A DNA stretch of 55,027 nucleotides from CAYQJS01 sp964417895 (lineage in GTDB: Bacteria; Chloroflexota; UBA6077; SHYK01), in NCBI GenBank assembly GCA_964417895.1, contig CAYQJS010000038.1, positions 1-55,027 of the forward strand, in the 5' to 3' direction. Under the pieces are notes generated by a model. That model saw nothing but the letters and a program-made list of their open reading frames with translations. It was not told where the DNA came from and did no database searches. Numbering within the stretch: the stretch's first letter is position 1; each line of letters opens with the position of its first letter. Position numbers and translations under genes: made by a program. Positions 26,057-33,816 of this stretch are shown piece after piece.

Positions 26057-27070
26057 ATGTTCAACGGCCAGAAGGTCCTCGACGTCCACGGCCACATGTC
26101 GACCCCGCCGCACTTCCGCGCGTACGCATACAACCTCATAGCGCTCCGCAGCCCCGGGGAGGGCGGGGCGGACATACCGGAGGAGGCGCTCGATGCCGCC
26201 CAGAAGCGCCACCTGAAAGTCATGGACGACCGCAACATCGACCTCCAGCTGCTCTCGCCGCGCCCCGTTGCAATGATGCACTGGGAGGCTGCGTTCCTCG
26301 TGGACAAGTGGACCCGAGTCACCAACGACACGATCCACAGGATCCACACGATGTACCCGGACCGGTTCGTCGGCATCGCCCAGCTTCCCCAGAACTCGAA
26401 GATCGCCACTAGCAATTGTGTGGCGGAGCTGGAGCGGTGCGTCACCGAGTACGGCTTCGTCGGCGCGCTCGTGAACCCGGACCCCGCGGGCGACCGCCAG
26501 ACGCCGGGCGCCCACACCGAGTACTGGTACCCGCTCTACGAAAAGGCCCAGCAGCTCGACGTGCCGCTCATCATCCACCCATCGATTAGCAAAGACCCAC
26601 GAATCGAGATCGTCCCCCACAGCTACCAGATCAACAACGTTACCGAGGAGTACATCTGGACGCAGCTGATGCTCCACAGCGACATTTTCAAGACCTTCCC
26701 GCGCCTGAAGATCGTGGTCTGCCATTGCGGTGGGGCGCTGAGCCGCTTTATCGAGGTGGATGCACGCCATGCCGGCCGGCTGTCGCAGATGACCAACAAC
26801 CTGTTCTTCGACACCTGCGCCTACGACGAGACGTTCCTCGCCGCGGCGATCAAGCAGAAGGGCGTCGATCAGATGCTATTCGGCACTGAGGCGCCCGGGT
26901 CCGGCGGCGCGGTTCGGCCGGACACCGGCCGGACTTCCGATGACATGGTGCCAATCATCGACGAGATCGAGTTCCTGAGCACCGAGGACAAGCTGAAGAT
27001 CTTCAACGCCAACGTGAAGAAGGTGTTCACCCGGCTCAAGGTCGCCGAGGGAGTCGGCGCGGCGGCTTAG
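26057..27070 (+). CDS. Amidohydrolase-2 family protein (ACMSD/LigJ-like)
   Basis: 337 residues with AGGAGGAG before ATG 26057. The N-terminal metal motif is complete (LDVHGHM). The barrel continues through LIIHPSI and IVVCHCGGAL to the late strand MLFGTEAPGSGG, where LigJ-like members have a similar Gly-rich loop. The family contains decarboxylases and hydratases of aromatic ring-cleavage products. Heptad element C, then an isochorismatase-like gene and another amidohydrolase, follow on the same strand. Confidence 0.87.
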   Translation: MFNGQKVLDVHGHMSTPPHFRAYAYNLIALRSPGEGGADIPEEALDAAQKRHLKVMDDRNIDLQLLSPRPVAMMHWEAAFLVDKWTRVTNDTIHRIHTMYPDRFVGIAQLPQNSKIATSNCVAELERCVTEYGFVGALVNPDPAGDRQTPGAHTEYWYPLYEKAQQLDVPLIIHPSISKDPRIEIVPHSYQINNVTEEYIWTQLMLHSDIFKTFPRLKIVVCHCGGALSRFIEVDARHAGRLSQMTNNLFFDTCAYDETFLAAAIKQKGVDQMLFGTEAPGSGGAVRPDTGRTSDDMVPIIDEIEFLSTEDKLKIFNANVKKVFTRLKVAEGVGAAA

Positions 27071-27075
27071 GGAAA

Positions 27076-27188
27076 GGGGACAGGCGTAAGGGACAGGGGA
27101 CAGGGGACAGGGGACAGGTGATGGGGGACGGGGAGTGTTACCGGGCGTGGCTGCACCCTGTAACCTGTGCCCTGTAACCTGTAACCTG
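27076..27188. repeat. Heptad inverted-arm element C
   Basis: The left arm (27076-27133) holds about seven words of GGGACAG type. The right arm (27156-27188) holds about five words of CCTGTAA type, whose complement is TTACAGG. The arms share the ACAGG core. It lies between the amidohydrolase stop (27070) and the isochorismatase ribosome-binding site, which starts just after it. Confidence 0.8.
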
Positions 27189-27204
27189 AAATAGGAGGCG
27201 CATC

Positions 27205-27945
27205 GTGAACTCGCGACCGTGGGACCGATTTCTGACGGAGAACGACAGGGCGCACCTGGCCGCGGGAGGCCCACACAGGGCCTACGGCTGGGGTGAGAAG
27301 CCGGCGCTGCTCCTCATCGACATCTACCGCGGCGTCTTTGGTGACAAGCCCGAGCCTTTGCTGGAGGCCGTCAAGATGTGGCCGGGCAGCATGGGAATCG
27401 GCGGCTGGGAGGCGGCCGAGCGCGTCAAGCAGCTGCTCGGCGTCGCCCGCGAGGTGGGCATCCCGGTGATCCACGTCACTGGGAACCCCGGCGTCCCGCA
27501 CTGGTCGGATCGAATCGGTGCGGATCGCCCCTCGTCGGGCGACCCCGCCGCGGAGGGCCGCCGCTCGCGGCGGTTCGACATCGTCGAGCAGGTGGCGCCC
27601 ATCGACGGCGAGGTCGTCTTCCGCAAATCGGCGCCGAGCGCCTTCTGGGGGACAGCCCTCATCCCCCACCTCCGCCTCATCGACGTGGACACCCTCATCG
27701 TGTGCGGTGAGAGCACCAGCGGCTGTGTGCGCGCCTCGGTGGTCGATGGGTGCACGAACCGATTCCGCATGATCGTAGTCGAGGAGTGCGTGTGGGACCG
27801 CCACGAGGCGTGCCACGCTATCAACCTCTTTGATATGAACCAGAAATACGCGGACGTCGTGAGCCTGGCAGAGACAATAGAGCGGCTGCGCGCCAGGCAC
27901 ACCGCGACAGCGGATGCGCGGGAGCTGGCGGCCGTCGGCCGGTGA
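27205..27945 (+). CDS. Isochorismatase-family cysteine hydrolase
   Basis: 246 residues from GTG 27205 with AGGAGG upstream. The catalytic triad is visible: Asp in LLLIDIYRGVFG, Lys in VVFRKSAPSAFWGT and Cys in GESTSGCVRASVVD. The GCVRAS context resembles N-carbamoylsarcosine amidohydrolase and related amide hydrolases rather than true isochorismatase. It sits between two amidohydrolases and probably acts on a carbamoyl or amide intermediate of the same pathway (inference). Confidence 0.87.
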   Translation: MNSRPWDRFLTENDRAHLAAGGPHRAYGWGEKPALLLIDIYRGVFGDKPEPLLEAVKMWPGSMGIGGWEAAERVKQLLGVAREVGIPVIHVTGNPGVPHWSDRIGADRPSSGDPAAEGRRSRRFDIVEQVAPIDGEVVFRKSAPSAFWGTALIPHLRLIDVDTLIVCGESTSGCVRASVVDGCTNRFRMIVVEECVWDRHEACHAINLFDMNQKYADVVSLAETIERLRARHTATADARELAAVGR

Positions 27946-27994
27946 CTCCCTCTTCCCTTGCGAGAGGGAGAGCGCTGGCGGGAGGAGCTTAATC

Positions 27995-28927
27995 ATGCCC
28001 ATGCTCATCGATTGGCATGCGCACCACACCGCGCCCGAGGTGGCTGAGCGGGCCGGCCAGATCAGCGGACGGGCGCCGCGCCCCGACCCCTACGACTCCC
28101 CGGACTTCGCCCGACGCATCGCCGAGATGGATGGAGCCGGGGTGGACGTACAGCTGATATCTCAGGGCGCGGGGCTCAACGCCGATGCGCTGCCGCCTGA
28201 CCAAGCGATGCAGCTCGTGCGCGCTTCCAACGACGCTGTCGCCGATCGCGTGGCGCCATATCCCGACCGCCTTTTCGGGAACATCGCCATAACCTGGAAC
28301 GACCTAGAGGGCTCGGCCGCGGAGATCGATCGCATGGCGGCGCGGGGCTTCAAAGCCGTCCTCATGTACGCACGGCCCGACACGGCAGACAGGGCTGAAG
28401 CCGAGCCCATCTTCGCGAAGATCGACGAGCTGGGCCTACCCATCTTTCTGCACGGCGGTGGGGCCGGCGGACGCCGCGACGCCGGCCTCGAACGCCTCGA
28501 GGATGGCGGCCAGGGCGTCATCGTCAGCGCCCTGGCCGATGCGGCCGTCTCCGAGTGCGTTGTCCGCATGATCGCGGCCGGCGTCTTCGACCGGCACCCG
28601 GGTCTCCACGTGGTGATCCGCAGCTCCGGCGGCGGCATCCCATTGCTCCTCAGCAAGCTGTGGTGGGAGCACAAGGGGCCCGAGGGAGAGCAGCGTTACT
28701 CGGAGGTCTTGCTCGACCACTTCCTGGTGGACTGCGCCAGCGCGAGCCCGCGGACGCTCCAGTTCCTCATCGACACCATGGGCGAGGACCGCGTCGTGTT
28801 CGGCTCGGACTACTGCGGCGGCCTGGGCCCGCTGGAGAAGGGGGTCCGCGTGATCGCGGAGCAGCCTGACCCGACACGGATCAGGGCTCTGACCGAGCGC
28901 AACTCCAGGCGGCTGCTGAGGATATAG
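27995..28927 (+). CDS. Amidohydrolase-2 (ACMSD-like) family protein
   Basis: 310 residues. ATG 27995 has GGGAGGAG upstream; the longer frame from 27914 overlaps the previous gene. The metal motif IDWHAHHTAPE is a full HxH, followed by LPIFLHGGG, VVIRSSGGG and the late Asp in VVFGSDYCGG. It resembles 2-amino-3-carboxymuconate semialdehyde decarboxylase-type enzymes in shape. It is probably cotranscribed with the isochorismatase-like gene 49 bp upstream. Confidence 0.87.
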   Translation: MPMLIDWHAHHTAPEVAERAGQISGRAPRPDPYDSPDFARRIAEMDGAGVDVQLISQGAGLNADALPPDQAMQLVRASNDAVADRVAPYPDRLFGNIAITWNDLEGSAAEIDRMAARGFKAVLMYARPDTADRAEAEPIFAKIDELGLPIFLHGGGAGGRRDAGLERLEDGGQGVIVSALADAAVSECVVRMIAAGVFDRHPGLHVVIRSSGGGIPLLLSKLWWEHKGPEGEQRYSEVLLDHFLVDCASASPRTLQFLIDTMGEDRVVFGSDYCGGLGPLEKGVRVIAEQPDPTRIRALTERNSRRLLRI

Positions 28928-28937
28928 GCGTCGCCCC

Positions 28938-28958
28938 CCCTCTCCCTCTGGGAGAGGG
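28938..28958. repeat. CCCTCTCCC hairpin between convergent genes
   Basis: CCCTCTCCctctGGGAGAGGG followed by CTGGGGTGAGGGC. It lies 11 bp after one amidohydrolase stop and before the stop of the next, so it could terminate both. Confidence 0.6.
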
Positions 28959-29041
28959 CTGGGGTGAGGGCGTATCTGAGCGGTGCCCTCACGCGACTTG
29001 GCTACTGACGGCTACAGGCTCTCCCCCAAGTGGACGCGGGG

Positions 29042-30142
29042 TTAGCCTGCCACGGCGGCTACTGCCGGCTCCCTCGAAGCCGGGGCGCCCGCCAGGTCGT
29101 AAAACCGCTCGGCGTTGGCGTGCAGGATGTTGGCCTTGTCGATGTCCGTTAGCTCCTCGCACTCCACTAGCTCTTCGATCTCCCGCTTGCACATCGCGTT
29201 GTTGACCTCGTGCGGGAAGTCCGAGGAGTAGACAAACATCTCGCTGCCAACCTGGCTGCAGGCGTGAGCGAGCGCGGGCTCGTCGCCCTCGCAGCCGACG
29301 TACAGCCGGCCTGCCTTCACGTGCTTGCGGATGTAGTCGCTCACCTGCTCGTCGGCCGGCGGCGACAGCTCCCCGCGCGGGTTGTACTGGATGTGGGTCT
29401 CGTGCGCGCGGTCGAAGCGCTCGATCGCCACCAGCAGCCAGGCGACGCCGCCCTCCATGAAGCCGAACTTCGCGTTGGGGAACCGATCGAGGACGCCGTT
29501 GAAGACGATGCCCGAGAAGTTGATGAGGAGTCCGAGGGGATGCCCCATGGCGCCGACTGGCGTGTAGTTGTTGAGGTGGTCGAAGCCGAGTCCGCTGTGC
29601 GCCCCACCGTGGACGCCGAGAGCGCAGCCGAGCCGGTCCGCCTCCGCATAGACGGGCCAGTACTCCTTGGCGCCCAAATGGTCCTTCAGGCCCGTCGAGG
29701 GGAGCATGGCGCCGCAGAAGCCCAGCTCCAGAACTGCGCGGCGAAGCTCGACCACCGCCGCCTCGGGTTCCTGCATCGGGATGAGAGCCATGCCCTTGAA
29801 GCGCGGGCTCACCGAGAGGTATGCCTCGTGGAGCCAGTCGTTGTAGGCGCGGGTCAGAGCGATGGCCCAGTCAAGGTGGAAGATCTTGCCGACGGCCAGG
29901 CCGCTCGTCGTATAGAGCACCGCCGAATCGATGCCCACATCGTCCATGAAATCGATCCACCCGTCGACACCCGTGTCGCGCCTGAAGGAGCCGGGCGGTG
30001 TCTGGCCGATGAAGGCATGGAACTGGTCCAGAGGCGGGAACCAGCGGTCCGGCGCTGGCCCGCGCCTGAACTCATCCGGCAGGAACTTCGCCAGGCCGTC
30101 GTTGTCCTCGAAGACATGTCCGTCGCCATCAATCACCTTCAT
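29042..30142 (-). CDS. Amidohydrolase-2 family protein
   Basis: 366 residues with GGAGGG 8 nt before ATG 30142. The metal region reads VIDGDGHVFED, so the first His of HxH is an Asp, as in the gene at 8002. Later come ALGVHGGAH, FMEGGVAW and FVYSSDFPHEV with the catalytic Asp. It is the last gene of a minus-strand operon and its start overlaps the stop of the preceding small gene by 4 nt, so translation is coupled. Confidence 0.85.
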   Translation of the reverse strand: MKVIDGDGHVFEDNDGLAKFLPDEFRRGPAPDRWFPPLDQFHAFIGQTPPGSFRRDTGVDGWIDFMDDVGIDSAVLYTTSGLAVGKIFHLDWAIALTRAYNDWLHEAYLSVSPRFKGMALIPMQEPEAAVVELRRAVLELGFCGAMLPSTGLKDHLGAKEYWPVYAEADRLGCALGVHGGAHSGLGFDHLNNYTPVGAMGHPLGLLINFSGIVFNGVLDRFPNAKFGFMEGGVAWLLVAIERFDRAHETHIQYNPRGELSPPADEQVSDYIRKHVKAGRLYVGCEGDEPALAHACSQVGSEMFVYSSDFPHEVNNAMCKREIEELVECEELTDIDKANILHANAERFYDLAGAPASREPAVAAVAG

Positions 30143-30447
30143 GGCCGGTTCCCTCCAGCCGGGCGAAAGCCGTCGGATGTCGCTCGCTCGCCCGCCCTCA
30201 GTCTATCGAACATCGGCAGTACCCATATTTCTAACTTGTCTTCCAGCTTCATCTGCAACTCTCGCTCGGAGATGAGCTCTGCTATTTCGAGCGTACGATC
30301 TTCCGTGGTGGTAGCCTCGACGTAGACAGCTGGGGGATCGGTGCCCCGGTAGACCCGGAATCGGGCATCGGGGTATTCCTGCGAGATCATCCGCTGAAGC
30401 TCGGCAATCGCCGCCTGCATCCTTGGATGCTTGATCGCTGTGATCAA
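30139..30447 (-). CDS. Small conserved-looking protein paired with HEPN gene
   Basis: 102 residues from TTG 30447, which overlaps the HEPN stop in a TTGA. The sequence begins MITAIKHPRMQAAIAELQRMI and is mixed alpha/beta (PAVYVEATTTEDRTLEIAELI), ending with a short helix rich in charged residues. I do not know a function. Position suggests it is the partner of the upstream HEPN protein, possibly an antitoxin-like component, but the HEPN gene here is broken. Confidence 0.65.
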   Translation of the reverse strand: MITAIKHPRMQAAIAELQRMISQEYPDARFRVYRGTDPPAVYVEATTTEDRTLEIAELISERELQMKLEDKLEIWVLPMFDRLRAGERATSDGFRPAGGNRP

Positions 30448-30845
30448 CCCCGCCGTCCCGTCAAGACTCCGACGATTCCTCGGGCGAACTGCAAAGTTTT
30501 CCGCGCTTCGCGCTCGGTTGCGTCCCGAATGAGGGAGTAGTCTGCTATGCGACGGATTCTATCGGATTCCTCAAGCGCCAAACGCAGCCTCGGGTCGAAT
30601 AGGTGGCGCCGGTTGATCAGCAGGCCCACGAACTGCGAGCGAACAAACGTGTGGCTCTACTCTCCCCGCGGCCAGATCCCCTCATGAATCAGCGCAGCGA
30701 TCGCCGCCTGGAAGCATGCGTAGTAGCTACGGCTCGCAGAGCTGTTGAAGTGGCCAGCGGCGAACGCCCGCTCAGACGCCACGAGGCTCTCCTCAGCTTT
30801 GCTGAGGGCGACGCCCTCGGCCGATTCACTCGATCCCTGGCTCAC
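30444..30845 (-). pseudogene. HEPN-domain gene with one in-frame amber codon
   Basis: From GTG 30845 the frame runs 62 codons (LSKAEESLVASERAF, SSASRSYYACFQAAIAALIH, GIWPRGE) to TAG at 30657-30659. It then continues in the same frame with SHTFVRSQFVGLLINRRHLF to TGA 30444-30446. The total of 133 codons is a normal HEPN length. The stop replaces a Trp expected in GEW.HTFV (TGG to TAG). The start overlaps the SDR stop in GTGA and the end overlaps the next gene, so the operon frame is intact apart from this base. Confidence 0.75.
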
Positions 30846-31593
30846 TTCGCGCTGGCACCGCCGTCGACGATGAGGACCTGGCCCGTGATGAAGCTGGACT
30901 CGTCGGACGCCAGGTAGACGGCGCACCAGGCCGTGTCCTCCGGCCGGCAGAAGCGGCCCAGCGGGATGCCCGTGGGATCGGCGCGCTGGGTCTGCTGGGC
31001 GACGCGCCGCTGCCCGGGTGCGTATTGCAGGAAGCCGGGCGCGATGGCGTTGCAGCGGATCCCCCTTGGTCCGTACTCCACGGCGATCTGCCGAGTGAGC
31101 CCGGTTATCCCAGCCTTGGTCGCCGCGTGCGCCGCGTGCCTCGGAGACCCATACAACCCGGATACTGATGAGATGTTGATGATGGAGCCGGACCCTCGAT
31201 CCAGCATGGCGCGGACCGCGTACTTACAGGCGAGAAACGTAATGGTCAGCTCGTGCTCGATGGTGAAGCGTCAGTCGTCCAGGCTCGTCTCGTGCAGAGG
31301 GCTGAAGCGGACAAGACGGCCGCGTTGTACAGCGCATCGACCTTCCCGTGCTGCTGGAGTGCGAGGTCGATCAGCTCCTGGTTGGCTGATTCCTGCGTCA
31401 GGTCGCCGACGTAGAGGGTGGCCTCACCACCTTCCTCTCGGACGATGTCTGCCGTCTCCGCCAGCCCGACCTGGTCAACGTCGGCCAGCACCAGGCGCGC
31501 GCCCTCGCGCGCGAAGATCTGCGCGGCGACGCGTCCCTGCCCGCTGCTCGCCCCGGTAATGACGCACGCCTTACCCGCGAGCCGACCCGCCAT
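30842..31593 (-). pseudogene. SDR oxidoreductase gene with frameshift and nonsense codon
   Basis: The N-terminal half from ATG 31593 is a normal short-chain dehydrogenase: CVITGASSGQGRVAA, LVLADVDQ, YNAAVL. At about 31310-31318 the frame shifts. The expected text FSPLHETSLDD is then followed by TGA where Trp is expected, and continues RFTIEHELTI into MLDRGSGSIINISSVSG, HAATKAGITGL and IVDGGASAK, ending at 30842. There are thus two lesions in one gene. The catalytic YxxxK is replaced by HAATK. It was probably an NAD(P)-dependent dehydrogenase at the head of this operon. Confidence 0.75.
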
Positions 31594-31625
31594 GGCGCCG
31601 CTCCTTTAACACCCGATGGCCACAC

Positions 31626-31631
31626 AATATA
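31626..31631 (-). promoter_or_regulatory. Promoter -10 element TATATT for the SDR operon
   Basis: TATATT on the minus strand lies 32 bp before the SDR ATG. No clear -35 is seen. Confidence 0.3.
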
Positions 31632-31633
31632 CT

Positions 31634-31671
31634 CGGGCCTGGGATTGCGGAAGATCCCAAACCTGAGCCCG
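31634..31671. other. Imperfect stem-loop upstream of the Mo-hydroxylase operon
   Basis: CGGGC and GGGAT pair with ATCCC and GCCCG across a short loop, with a bulge on one side. It sits between divergent operons. It may be a regulatory hairpin or a decayed arm of element D. Confidence 0.3.
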
Positions 31672-31710
31672 CCCGCGCCCATCCGGAATTTTGGTTAAGC
31701 TATGGCCTTC

Positions 31711-31743
31711 GGACTTGGGACTTGAGGCCTGGGACTTGGGACT
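31711..31743. repeat. Heptad element D (one clear arm)
   Basis: Nearly five 7-bp words of GGACTTG type (one degenerate, AGGCCTG) end 20 bp before the start of the Mo-hydroxylase small subunit. An opposite arm is only faintly visible around 31654-31671. Confidence 0.6.
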
Positions 31744-31763
31744 AATAGGTAGGGGGTAGTGGT

Positions 31764-32336
31764 TTGAGCACACACCGGCTGCGCTTTCAACTGAACGGCG
31801 AGACTCGGGAGGCTACGGTTCCTGCCCACCGACGGCTCATCGATCTGCTGCGCGAAGACCTCGAACTGACCGGCACCAAGGAAGGATGTAGCGTCGGCGT
31901 CTGCGGCGCGTGCACGGTGCTCGTCGACGGCGACCCGGTGTCGGCGTGCCTCATGCCGGCTGTGTTCGTGGATGGCGCCTCGGTCAGCACCATTGAGGGG
32001 CTCTCGCCCGACGGCGTCACTCTGACGCCGCTCCAGGACGCGTTCATTCGCCACGGCGGCTTCCAGTGCGGCATCTGCACCCCGGGGCAGATCATGGCCG
32101 CCACCGCGCTGCTGGCCGACAACCCACGGCCCACTACCGACGACGTGAAGCGCTGGATGATGGGCAACCTCTGCCGCTGCACCGGCTACTACAAGATTGT
32201 CGAGTCGATCCTGGCGGCAGCGGACACCATGGCAGGGGACGGGGGCCAGGGATCGGGGGCCAGGGCAGTCTCCGCCTCGATAAGCGCCGACCCCCAGTCC
32301 TCGACCCCCGACCCCGCCCCGGAGGGGCTCAGATGA
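31764..32336 (+). CDS. Molybdenum hydroxylase small subunit, [2Fe-2S] (CoxS/XdhC-type iron-sulfur subunit)
   Basis: 190 residues from TTG 31764. The plant-type cluster ligands are in GCSVGVCGACTVLVDG with a further Cys in VSACLM. The second cluster is in FQCGICTPGQIM and NLCRCTGYYKIV. It passes electrons from the molybdenum site to the FAD subunit. The normal protein ends near SILAAADTMAG (about residue 158). The remaining 32 residues are encoded by heptad element E and are probably not ancestral. The stop overlaps the next start in ATGA. Confidence 0.93.
   Translation: MSTHRLRFQLNGETREATVPAHRRLIDLLREDLELTGTKEGCSVGVCGACTVLVDGDPVSACLMPAVFVDGASVSTIEGLSPDGVTLTPLQDAFIRHGGFQCGICTPGQIMAATALLADNPRPTTDDVKRWMMGNLCRCTGYYKIVESILAAADTMAGDGGQGSGARAVSASISADPQSSTPDPAPEGLR
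32233..32320. repeat. Heptad inverted-arm element E (in coding sequence)
   Basis: The left arm (32233-32267) is words of CGGGGGC and CAGGGAT type with period 7. The right arm (32288-32320) is words of GACCCCC type. The complement of the right arm, GGGGGTC, matches the left. It adds a C-terminal tail to the iron-sulfur subunit and ends just before the ribosome-binding site of the FAD subunit gene. Confidence 0.75.
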
Positions 32337-33199
32337 GGGAGTTCGACTACCACGCGGCGACGAGCAAATCTGAAGCACTCGATCTCCTGGCGCGCTACGG
32401 GGACGACGGGCACGCCATGGCGGGCGGAACCTCGCTCATGCTGATGATGCAGCAGGGCCTCGTGCGGCCCGGCCACGTCATAGGATTGCGCGGCGTGGCG
32501 GAGATGCAGGGCATCCAGCGGCTGCAAGATGGCGGCCTGGAGATCCGCGCGCTCGCGACCCACCGCCAGGCGGAGCGCTCGGCCGACGTGCGCGACTACT
32601 GCCCAACCCTGGCCGAGACCTTCTCCCGCGTCGCGACCATTCGCATCCGCAACCAGGGGACGGTCGGCGGCAATCTCGTTCATGCCGACCCGGCCCAGGA
32701 CCCGCCGCCCATGCTCATGGCCCTCGACGCTCAGGCGCAGATCGTGAACGCTGGGGGCGAGCGCACGGTTCCCCTGGACCAGTTCTTTCGCGACTTCTTC
32801 GAGACGGTCCTCGAAGAGGGTGAGCTGCTGTTTGCCGTGAGGCTGCCGCCGCTCCCGGCGGGCACGCGGGCGACCTACGTGAAGTTCCTGCCGCGCACCG
32901 AGGACGACTACGCGACCGTCTCGGTGGCGGCGACTCTACGCCTCGGCGCCGACAACCGCTGCGAGGACCTGCGCGTCGCCCTCGGCTCCGCCGCGCCGGT
33001 GCCCCTGCGCGCGCGCCGCGTCGAAGACGCGCTGCGCGGCCAGCGGCTCACGCCTGCGCTCATCGACTCGGCCGCCGAGATCGTGCGCGAGGAAGTGGAC
33101 CCCATCGACGACGTGCGCGGCTCAGCCCGCTACAAGCGGGAGATGGCCCGCGTGTGGGTGGGAAGAGCACTGAAGTCGTTGCTCAACGGAGGGGCGTGA
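32333..33199 (+). CDS. Molybdenum hydroxylase medium subunit, FAD-binding (CoxM-like)
   Basis: 288 residues. ATG 32333 overlaps the previous stop and has GGAGGGG upstream. The FAD-binding motifs are AMAGGTSLMLMM near residue 31 and TIRIRNQGTVGGNLVHADPAQD near residue 100. The C-terminal CO_deh_flav_C domain contains TEDDYATVSVAATL. It takes electrons from the [2Fe-2S] clusters and passes them to an external acceptor. It is the only FAD subunit in the locus although there are three large subunits. Confidence 0.93.
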   Translation: MREFDYHAATSKSEALDLLARYGDDGHAMAGGTSLMLMMQQGLVRPGHVIGLRGVAEMQGIQRLQDGGLEIRALATHRQAERSADVRDYCPTLAETFSRVATIRIRNQGTVGGNLVHADPAQDPPPMLMALDAQAQIVNAGGERTVPLDQFFRDFFETVLEEGELLFAVRLPPLPAGTRATYVKFLPRTEDDYATVSVAATLRLGADNRCEDLRVALGSAAPVPLRARRVEDALRGQRLTPALIDSAAEIVREEVDPIDDVRGSARYKREMARVWVGRALKSLLNGGA

Positions 33200-33216
33200 G
33201 CAAGCAGCGAAGACGG

Positions 33217-33302
33217 TGTCATCCTGAGCGCAGCGAAGAGCCTGCCCTGAGCTTGCCGAAGGGATCTCCCGCCAGATTCTTCGCCTTCGGCTCAGAATGA
33301 CA
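33217..33302. repeat. TGTCATCCTGAGCG hairpin repeat
   Basis: The left end TGTCATCCTGAGCG is complementary to the right end CTCAGAATGACA, with an internal GCTTGCCGAAGGG segment. It lies between the FAD subunit and the CoxG-like gene. A single-arm run of CCTCACG-type heptads (33318-33342) follows it. Confidence 0.75.
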
Positions 33303-33357
33303 GGGTGTTCCCCTATACCTCACGCCTCGCGCCTCACGGCTAGTGGAGGAGGAAGGA

Positions 33358-33816
33358 ATGAAATTCGAGCACTCCGCGACCATCGCGGCTCCCATCGAAC
33401 GGGTCTGGGCTTTCCTGATGGACGTGCCCAGCGTGGCCAAGTGCGCGCCGGGGGTCGAGTCGGTCGAGCCTCTCGGGAACGACCGTTATCGTGGGACGCT
33501 GAAGATATCGGTCGGGCCGATCCGATTGGCCCTGCAGGGCGACGTCTACATCGTGGAGAAGGACGAGGCCGCCAGGAAGGCCTCCATGCGGGCGGATGCC
33601 GCCGACCGGCGCGCCGGCGGCGCGGTGAAGGCGGTGATCAACATGGCGCTCAGCGAAACCGAGGGCGTGCAGGGCACCCAGCTTCGCCTCGAGACCGATG
33701 CGCAGGTCATGGGCCGCATCGGCGAGTTCGGCCAGCCCATCATCCGCAAGAAGGCGGAGCAGATGATGAACGAGTTCGCCAAAAACCTGGAACAGGCAAT
33801 CGCCGGGCAGTCCTGA
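33358..33816 (+). CDS. CoxG-like SRPBCC-fold protein
   Basis: 152 residues from ATG 33358 with GGAGGAGGAAGG upstream. It starts MKFEHSATIAAPIERVWAFL and has VAKCAPGVESVE, the usual CoxG pattern, and an amphipathic C-terminal helix. In carboxydotrophs CoxG helps anchor CO dehydrogenase to the membrane. Here it probably serves the molybdenum hydroxylase. Its stop overlaps the start of large subunit 1 (TGATG). Confidence 0.88.
   Translation: MKFEHSATIAAPIERVWAFLMDVPSVAKCAPGVESVEPLGNDRYRGTLKISVGPIRLALQGDVYIVEKDEAARKASMRADAADRRAGGAVKAVINMALSETEGVQGTQLRLETDAQVMGRIGEFGQPIIRKKAEQMMNEFAKNLEQAIAGQS

Noticed and set aside
30657..30659. TAG/TGA recoding as Trp or selenocysteine in the HEPN and SDR genes
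   Set aside because: Both stop codons are used normally across the window, no SECIS-like hairpin was noticed, and the SDR also has a frameshift.
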